From Hydractinia symbiolongicarpus (Eukaryota; Cnidaria; Hydrozoa; Anthoathecata; Hydractiniidae): a DNA stretch of 64,000 nucleotides. The stretch is from the NCBI RefSeq assembly GCF_029227915.1, contig NC_079887.1:21261650-21325649 (forward strand), written 5' to 3'. The position numbers were made by a program, and so were the translations under genes. The notes under the pieces were generated by a model. That model made no database searches. It had not been told where the DNA came from and worked only from the letters and a program-made list of their open reading frames with translations. Of this stretch, positions 57,111 through 64,000 are shown in pieces; position 1 is the stretch's first letter, and each line of letters opens with the position of its first letter.

Positions 57111-57366
57111 GCTGGCAGATGAATCCAATGTTTAGTCAACTGACCCTTTAATGCAATTACCCAAAACCAAGCAGGCTTTGCCCAATGTTGAGACCAAGGG
57201 TGTTTCATCTCGCCAAAACGAGCCATATAAAAAGGTTAGCCAAAATAAAAATGACACTCAATCAATTAGTGTCTATAAAAACATCGTTTTTTTAAACAAA
57301 GGCAACACTTGTTACGCCAACGCTATTTTGCAAGTATTAATTACCATTCCAACACTCTGGTGCTAG
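57001..57366 (+). pseudogene. Second USP-domain fragment (Cys box only)
   Basis: The frame around 57000-57140 reads KISVRSSFVWLADESN, then a stop, then 71 open codons (57151-57366) of polar linker ending in VFLNKGNTCYANAILQVL and TIPTLW, then TAG. GNTCYANAILQVL is the catalytic-Cys helix of a USP. Homology ends within the next few residues, so the zinc ribbon and His box are absent. The protein upstream is a linker unlike the endonuclease part preceding the USP at 49908, so this is a different USP lineage or a different host element. Confidence 0.6.
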
Positions 57367-59500
57367 AGTGGGTCAATCATTTCACTTCTCACCTATTACG
57401 AGGTCTATTTCGGTTAACATGGTGAAGCTAAAAGAATAGTTATAGGTCCAAGTTGGACAGTACTCAATTGTTATGTGTCACCAAACAGTTTCTTCTTGCC
57501 TTTTGCCTAGTGTACATAAAAGCACTTTTTTTTGCCTAGTGTACATAAAATTTTATCAAATTATTGCAGTCCAGATTTGTATTGACGTTTTAGGGTTATA
57601 TTAATGTCGTTACTAACATCATTGTTCAAATAACAAGCTCATAAACATTGATTGAAAGCAAAAAATGTTTTTTTTTGCATAAGCGTCAGATGAAAAATAA
57701 ATTCGTCCGATTTCATTAACATCTCTGCTTAACCTAATCTCTGACAGTGCACTTTTAAAAGTAATATTTTTGGTTTACTTGTTAATTGTAAATAGAAAGT
57801 AGGATTAGATTATTTCTTTAACTCCAGTGCGTCTTACTTCAAGAAGAAAGTAATTAGCATGACAGTGAATATCAACCCTTCATTTTTTAAACACGCAAAA
57901 CAGCGTATGTTAACAAATCTCCAATTAACAAAGTTAATAATTTTCTTACTAGTTTTACTTTTCCTTTTTTTTTGCTAACGTTTTGCGAAAAACAATCTTT
58001 ATCGCTGCTATCATCCGAATTCACAGGCAACATATGTTTGGCACCTTTGAAATTCGTCATTTTACCATTCCACATGGTCCTGTTTTCCTCTTCATATTTA
58101 CTGCTTTCGCTGCATTACTTGTCGCACTACCTTTACTTGAACCATTTTAGCAGTAAATTCCTGATGAGAAATTGACTGTTTGGGAGCAGCCGAACAAACA
58201 CGTTTGAGCAGCCCAGCACAGAGAAATATTTTTCTGTAAAGCCGAGCTTTAGTTTTCCCTTCCTCATTTGCCAATCATTTTAATTTGTTAATTAAACTGA
58301 TTTCACTTTTGTAACTTTTAGCACTCTCTTCTGTTATGTGATGTACGCGAACAAGATAAACAACTAAATTAGTTTTCTCTTGAAAGCAGATTGGACACTT
58401 AAACACTTTTTGTTTTCGTTTTTGTGGCCCTAACGACTATTAGTTACGCTAGTTTCTAATATTAACTAAAACAAAGGTGAATTCCTTTCCTTTATTGCTT
58501 CAGGTAGATTTCCACTCCGAATTAACTGACACAATCTGTCTGCTACGTTCAAATCCTTTAATATTAAGTACTTTATAAATATTCTTAACAGATAAATAAC
58601 ATATCAGTAGCAAATAAAGCAAATGAAATAAAAATACAGATTTGATAAAGGAAATGGTTTTGTTATTACCTTTCTGGTAGTACTTTCTTGTCGTTTCACT
58701 CTTGTTTTCATTGGCGTCTTTGGAAACCGGTTATCCTGAAAAACATATGTAAAACATTTAAACATTGTGGTGTATTAGTGCTCTCGCGCTCTTTGTTGAA
58801 ATGTCGTTACCCCTTGAAAGTTCCACGAGAGATCGCCGTTTTACATAATTTCCACATTTTTATTTCGCGCACCCTTGCCCTGCCTGTTAGAACGTAGTAA
58901 GAAAATTTGCTACGATGGGGTTATTACTATGATTATAACAAGTATTATAATATAGATTATTTTGTTAGTAACATGGAAAAACAGAAACATTGTAAATCTT
59001 TGATAAAATATCACCACAGTTTGGCGCCAAAAGAAATAGATAATGAGAACCTCTAAAATGACCTCAAATTGCTTTATTTTTAGGTGCGTGTTTTCCATTG
59101 CTAAGTACGAAAATAGCACAGCAATTTTTTAACAGAGATAAAAAAGAATATTACGTATACAACCAGCTTAGTTCCATTACAAAGCATCACGATCAGTGTA
59201 ACATAGGAAAGAGCGTTGTCCGAATCTTGCTTTTCTTGGTTATTTAGTACCTTTGACAGTGTAACCCTTTGCGGTCTAATTGTAAACATGGTTAATCTGA
59301 GTCATAATTCACACAAGCAAAAGTTTTCAAAATCATATATAAAGATAGAGTCGATAAATGTAGATACAATTCGCAATTTTCTATGATAGTGAGTTTGTAA
59401 TTAAAGTTAACAACAAGTGCGTATATGTAAAGACAAACTACCCGGGTAGATGTATTAATATGTCCTCCTTTTCAATGACATAATTTTACAAAACCTGTTA
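57367..59500. other. No supported gene; contains one block repeated near 59775
   Basis: AT-rich and without family motifs. About 57431-57467 (AGAATAGTTATAGGTC ... ACAGTACTCA) resembles 59774-59810 (GGAATAGTTATTGGTC ... ACAGTACTCA), about 30 of 37 bases identical by eye. Confidence 0.4.
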
Positions 59501-59509
59501 ACGCTTCTG

Positions 59510-59942
59510 CCACCTACCTTTTACGCCAGTTTAGTAAGGTGCCCAATACTAACTTGGCCTTCAAGCTTGACAACCCTACTGTCCTTGGTCAAAATATCTA
59601 CAGCCTGGTTCCATCAGGACAACCTCCTGTGTAAGGCTAAGTGTTGGAGCCTGTAACACATGGAAAGCTACAGCCAGAGTTACAAGTTCTGGCGCAGAGA
59701 TCTGTAACCACTCCCGTTTATATTGTTAGCTCTGTCGGGTGTAGTATTGTTTGAGAAAATTATTTTCTCAAGGAATAGTTATTGGTCTATGTAGCACAGT
59801 ACTCATGCTTGTAAGAAGCAAGAAAGTGTATTCAGCACCTTTTTCTGTGAGCCTAATCCCAGTTTTATTTACAACCACCGTCCCTGTAGACAAGATGTTT
59901 AGTGCAGCTTGCCGTATTGTAAACTTTATTCATTATTTGTGA
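59510..59942 (+). pseudogene. Unrecognised element fragment sharing its end with the USP retrotransposon flank
   Basis: Open pieces read ATYLLRQFSKVPNTNLAF, KLDNPTVLGQNIYSLVPSGQ and, after stops, LFSQGIVIGLCSTVL, SAPFSVSLIPVLFTTTVP. The pieces are protein-like but I recognise no family. The last 65 bases are the block also found at 51240-51310, and about 59774-59810 repeats 57431-57467. It is probably the 3' part of an element that includes the USP fragment at 57151, or a sister of it. Confidence 0.35.
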
Positions 59943-59984
59943 TGTCAATAGATTGCATGGATTAAAGAACATTTTGATGACAGA

Positions 59985-60110
59985 AGAGGATTCCAGGGCC
60001 TCCTGATGACCACTTAGTGGATCTCGGATTAGAGGTGCCCCGCCTGGAATCCTGACACCCCTTGGTTGAGCCTTTGGGGCGAAACCGTTTGGTGTCAAGT
60101 TTGGGAATGT
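59985..60110. other. GC-rich, strongly foldable block
   Basis: AGGATTCCAGGGC (about 59987) pairs with GCCTGGAATCCT (60039-60050). CCACTTAGTGG is an inner hairpin, and GGGCCTC...GAGGTGCCC another. TGACACC (60050-60056) pairs with GGTGTCA (about 60091-60097). The composition stands out from the AT-rich surroundings. It may be a structured RNA or the end of an element; no known class fits. The minus-strand open frame across it (60224-59865) is not supported as a gene. Confidence 0.4.
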
Positions 60111-60585
60111 GCAATCTGTGTGTGTGGTTTTTTTTGTGTCTAAATGAACTGTGTTGTGGGATCCGTCGTGGTACATCTGGCCTACGTTATCGTTATCGCC
60201 ATAATATAGGTGCCCGCATTGCATTTATGTGCCTAAATGCGATGTCCCCTTAACTTGTGTTTAAAGTGTGTACTATTTTGTTTATGTGTGTTGTGGGGTC
60301 ATGTGTATTCTGTGCGTCTTCGGTTGCGGGGACTAATTATACACACTCAATATCCACACTCGTTGTGGGACGTGTGTAAAATAATGACAATGTGTTTTAG
60401 GGACTATTTGGCTTTTGATAATTTTATCGATAATACCATGGTCTGCAGCTTAAAAAATGTGTATCAAAGAGAACATTATGGAATCAGTTCTGCTGTATTT
60501 CCAGAAAGTAGTTTGTCCAATCTAAAGTCATTTAAACCTGTGTTCGGTCGTCAAAATACCAGGGCTGTGTTGCAACATGCGATAC

Positions 60586-60897
60586 TGTTTACATGTTTTA
60601 GGCGGGATGAAATCTCATCCAGGGGTGAGTTTATCCTGGTCAAATTGACCAAGATAAAATTTCAACCCGGGATGATACTACGCTCAAATCTCCATGTAAA
60701 CAGAAAAAATATTTCATCCCGGGATGAACATACGTTTATTTTTGAATTTTATGCCAATGATTTTATATAATTTCATCCCGGCATGAAAATACTTAAAACT
60801 CGCCCCAGAATGAAATAGATATAACAAAAAAAGTTTCATCCCGGGACAAAACTGATCTCGGGATTAAATTTCATTTCGCCTACATGTAAACGTAGTC
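60586..60897. repeat. MITE with CATCCCGGGATG palindromes
   Basis: The left end GTTTACATGTTTTAGGCGGG and ATGAAAT is the inverted partner of ATTTCATTTCGCCTACATGT and AAAC at the right end (about 60868-60892). Inside, TTCATCCCGGGATGAA and variants (CCCGGGATGA, TTTCATCCCGGCATGAAA, TTTCATCCCGGGACAAAA) recur five to six times in both directions. A 177-codon open frame (60237-60770) runs into it and is not a gene. Confidence 0.75.
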
Positions 60898-63225
60898 TTA
60901 ATCTGATTTTTCATTTGAGTAACATGCAACTGTTTCAAACTGAGAAAATATTCGCCTCGAAGATAAAACCTATGACACCATGTTCATACGAGCTACTATT
61001 AACAAAATAAAATGTATCACAGTGTTTCCAACTATCGTAAAAAAAAAGACTGTAAAAAACCAGGAGCCATCTTTCCCTTACAATGTCACTTAACCCCTCG
61101 TTTCGTCTTTGTCTTGTGATTCCGAATAAAATCCTTCACATTCGTCCATTTCCTTCTTCTTAAAACGGGATGCGTTTCGATCAACTTTAAACATTCAGCT
61201 TTTCCAGGCAATTTTTCAGATCTATATAATAATACGCCAGTTCCGTGTGTCTGTGACAGGCAAAGTGGATGTGTTCATTTTTCTTTGATGTTGTCGAAAA
61301 ATACATGTCTATTACGTCAAATTTTCTGACGTTACAGCGCGACGTCAATAATACTACTTTAACGTCAATATCCTATATTAAAATAATGAAGCCATTATAG
61401 TGCATCTAAAACTTTGAGGGCAAATAACTTGGAAACGAGGTGGTGACGTCAATGATTTTTCACCGCGTGCGTAACTAGGGACCATTTAGGACCAATTTGG
61501 GTAATTTTCCCAAACCTGGGTCCCCGAATCCGTTTCGGAATGGACGGGTTAATTACGTCATCAAAAATCTTTAAACCCTAATCATGATCCTATACATTTT
61601 CTTAATCAGTGCTTCAAGATCTATACGATGAAGGCAACAGGGATATAAATTTCTGAAAATTTTTTTTTGTGTTTTAACGGGCTATTGCTGACGTCAGCAA
61701 AATCCATTAAAGCTCCAAATTCTTAAAGTTTTTACCGCGTTTTTTTTCTTCAATTTTTTTGCATAATTAATGTGTCCCCTGGTGCGTAACTAATGTATTT
61801 GTACTAAAATTCAAAATGCTAGATAAAGATGTTAAGCATGAATGGCCAGCTATAGACCCAGTTAAGTCTCCCCAGTTTAAGTGTATTTAACTGGGTGTCT
61901 TAGCTACTGTTATCTGATAGCTAATGTTAGCTTTAAGGCTCCCATCCCAAGCTTCTTAGCTAGCTCTAACCTATCTGTTATTTTTTGAAGACGAATTATG
62001 ATGTAACAAGTTAGCAAATCTTTCTTGAACTTTTAGGATGGTGTGACTCATTGTTATGCTCATAGAGTATAATGTTTTTTACATTACCTGTGAACTTTAC
62101 AAAGGGGACCACAATATGAAAAGTGGAACGAATTTTATAGAATTTAAAGTGTGTGTTAAGTTATTTTTATTGTTTTGTTTCTGACATCCCGTTAAATATG
62201 CCAGGTTTTTTTACAGGGTTTTTTTACATTCGATTGGAAATTTACGTTGGTTTATGACTTTGGGTTAAAAAAAATTATGAGAGGATGGTATGATTAAGTC
62301 AGTTTATATTGTTTGTGTTGCAAAATGCTGTTTTTTAAAATTTTGTGTACATTTTTGTGGAAATAAAACACATGCAATATATACTGAATGAACAAATTTT
62401 TGTAGAATCGGACTTCACTGTAAGCTGTTGTATAAGCCGATGTCTTTATATTTCGTAACATAAACTATTGTTGGGGAGAACTAACTGTATGTGATGTAAT
62501 ATTTGGTGGATGAAAATTCCAGGTTTCACGGTTTTGTATTTCTTGAGAATTTTACAAAATTTTGTAGGGATATATAAATGTTTGCTGATGATAAAAAAAT
62601 TACTTAATGTTCTGACTGAAACTGTTTTTGTTCTTTATATTTTCTAATCTAACGGGCGAGGACTGTATACACTGAAATTACTGATTTTTTTAAATTTTGA
62701 TGTGTTTTATAACCTTTTTGTGGAAGATTAATGGGTATTGGCAATATGCGATATGCTGAATGAAATTATTTTTGTTGATTTAGATGTGTTTCTCAAAAAC
62801 CAATCTGTTTTACATTTTGTGTAAACTTTTGTTTACGAACCGTATACAATGTTTCCAAAATAATGAGCCTTTTTTATTCAAGTTTATTCTTTGCTTATTG
62901 ATTTTTTGACCTTTAGGTTCAAAATTGTTGGTAAAGGGCAGTACGGATTATCGCGTTATTTCTGACATTGTTATTATCCGTGTTGTGACTGTCAGTGTTG
63001 TAACTGTCGGTGTTCTTACTGTCGGTTTTGTGAGTATTGCTGTTCTTTTTTATTTTGTGTAAAATTTGTGTGGAGGATTTAATGCGATTTGACATTTAAT
63101 ATTTGGTGTAAAATTTTAAGAACATTTTTTTTGTATATGGACTGCTGGTGGCAGCAAAACATCTAAAGCAACCTATTTTTTCATTGGCCTTTTTCCTAAG
63201 TGGATTTTTCCACGGGCCTTATCGA
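60898..63225. other. No supported gene
   Basis: AT-rich with several TGACGTCA-type sites (61444, 61689) and half sites between 61310 and 61560. A short imperfect triplication of GACTGTCAGTGTTGTAA type lies at 62987-63035. No protein motifs. The last 30 bases (about 63197-63225) resemble a stretch at 4374-4400. Confidence 0.4.
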
Positions 63226-64000
63226 CTAGTAAATTAATAATGACCAGCGGATTCTGGGAATTAACACATGGTGTAAAAACCAAACCTTATGGACCCCTTT
63301 ATGAAAGGACCTGTCTATAGCCATAAGTTTGTCTTCAGCATCATTTAGAAATTCTTGTAATGCAGCAGAATCAGACAAGGATGAGTTAATGGTTTTGCCT
63401 AAAAACATAATTGGATTAGAATAAATGGATGAAATTTTTTCGCTGCCAACTTTAAACGGTGAACTTTGGACGACTTTTCCCTTATCAATAACAATGCTGC
63501 GTGATTTAGAAGGCCTAAACGACATGCCTATCCAATCAAGAGTTGTTGTACACCTGTTTAATAAATTTTAAGTACTTGGAATTGACGTGGACATTAAGAA
63601 TATATCATCCATAAAAGCTTTTATTGGGGGTTGGTCGGGGATTTTGTTTTTATTACCTTCAGTATCAATAAGGCTGGGGGTAACACACACGTACTCAATA
63701 ATAACGTTTATAGCTGCAAGAAATAGTATAATGAAAAGTGTACAGCCGATAAAAATTCCCCTACAGTGTTGATGCCAACTGGATGGAGCAGAAGCCGAAA
63801 AAGACTTACTCCACAGGCTGTCGTAGTATAGCTGTATGAGCCCTATCCAGGATTCTGGTACACAATAGCGTCTGAGAGCCATAAAAATCAGCTTGTGCGG
63901 AACTGAGGGGTACGCATTAGCAATATCAAGCCATGTGGCTGAAAGTGAAGTATGTTGTGCCTTCGCATTCTTAAGTGTGGACCAAACATGAGACATGTGT
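63226..64000 (-). pseudogene. Second copy of the RLE-type reverse transcriptase (partial, runs off the edge)
   Basis: On the minus strand from the window end: MSHVWSTLKNAKAQ, motif A TWLDIANAYPSVPHKLIFMA, LRRYCVPESWIGLIQLYYDS, WHQHCRGIFIGCTLFIILFL, catalytic AFMDDIFLMSTSIPST, stop (TAA), then after about 40 bases MSFRPSKSRSIVIDKGKV, FLGKTINSSLSDSAA and GVHKVWFLHHVLIPRIRW. It ends abruptly at LLIY near 63226, about where the copy at 47330 continues with EVPIS. The two copies are clearly the same family but diverged and carry different stop codons. No endonuclease or USP part is present here, so the association of USP with the family cannot be tested with this copy. Confidence 0.8.

Noticed and set aside
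59996-60090. Hammerhead ribozyme-like motifs CTGATGA and CGAAAC
   Set aside because: Stem II between them would be about 70 bases and does not pair cleanly, and no cleavage-site stem I/III could be drawn. Other CTGATGA occurrences (18777, 26042, 58161) also lack a correctly placed stem and GAAA.
59865-60224. 119-codon minus-strand open frame
   Set aside because: Covers the foldable GC-rich block and is antisense to the shared 51240/59862 repeat; no family pattern.
60237-60770. 177-codon open frame on the plus strand
   Set aside because: It runs through the terminal inverted repeat and palindromes of the MITE at 60586-60897, and its composition (Cys, Leu, Arg rich) matches no family.

Overview
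This window is AT-rich animal nuclear DNA. Two multi-exon genes with GT-AG introns lie on the plus strand, and a dense set of decayed mobile elements fills most of the right half. The mix of elements (a Penelope-like element with a GIY-YIG nuclease, RLE-type and Jockey/CR1-like non-LTR retrotransposons, DDE integrase-core elements, a tyrosine recombinase, tRNA-derived SINEs and many fold-back MITEs) together with the AT-rich composition suggests a cnidarian, perhaps a hydrozoan. That assignment is inference; no species-diagnostic locus is present.

Layout. 1-1429: no identified exon, one tRNA-like SINE relic. 1430-16014: an inositol polyphosphate 5-phosphatase of the INPP5K/INPP5J type (5-phosphatase domain plus SKICH domain, 12 exons, first exon not found); a tRNA-SINE pair sits in one intron and fold-back repeats in others. 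16015-24673: intergenic, AT-rich, one small fold-back element. 24674-34499 (or to 36217): a Musashi-type RNA-binding protein with two RRM domains (14 exons, with a possible alternative last exon); the putative last intron contains a 20-copy, 32-bp minisatellite. 36218-41200: intergenic with a MITE. 41227-50801 and beyond: a pile-up of retroelement relics, namely a short gag-like ORF, a Jockey/CR1-like reverse transcriptase (minus), a DDE integrase-core relic, a Penelope-like relic, and then the most interesting locus, an RLE-type retrotransposon whose reverse transcriptase and endonuclease are followed in frame by a complete ubiquitin-specific protease (USP) domain and four 3' tandem repeats. 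51570-53148: a 20-bp satellite followed by a zinc-ribbon plus DDE integrase-core pseudogene. 53707-56010 (minus): a G2E3/HECT-like fragment and a tyrosine-recombinase relic. 57151-59942: a second, unrelated-looking USP fragment and a block sharing its tail with the first USP element. 60586-60897: a MITE with repeated ATCCCGGGAT palindromes. 63226-64000 (minus): a second copy of the same reverse transcriptase family, running off the window edge.

The two host genes have no evident joint pathway (phosphoinositide signalling and post-transcriptional control). The coherent theme on the right is mobile DNA carrying ubiquitin-pathway domains: two USP segments and one HECT-type E3 segment within about 8 kb. 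Exon calls rest on translated family motifs and splice-phase consistency that I worked out by eye; no alignment or transcript was available.
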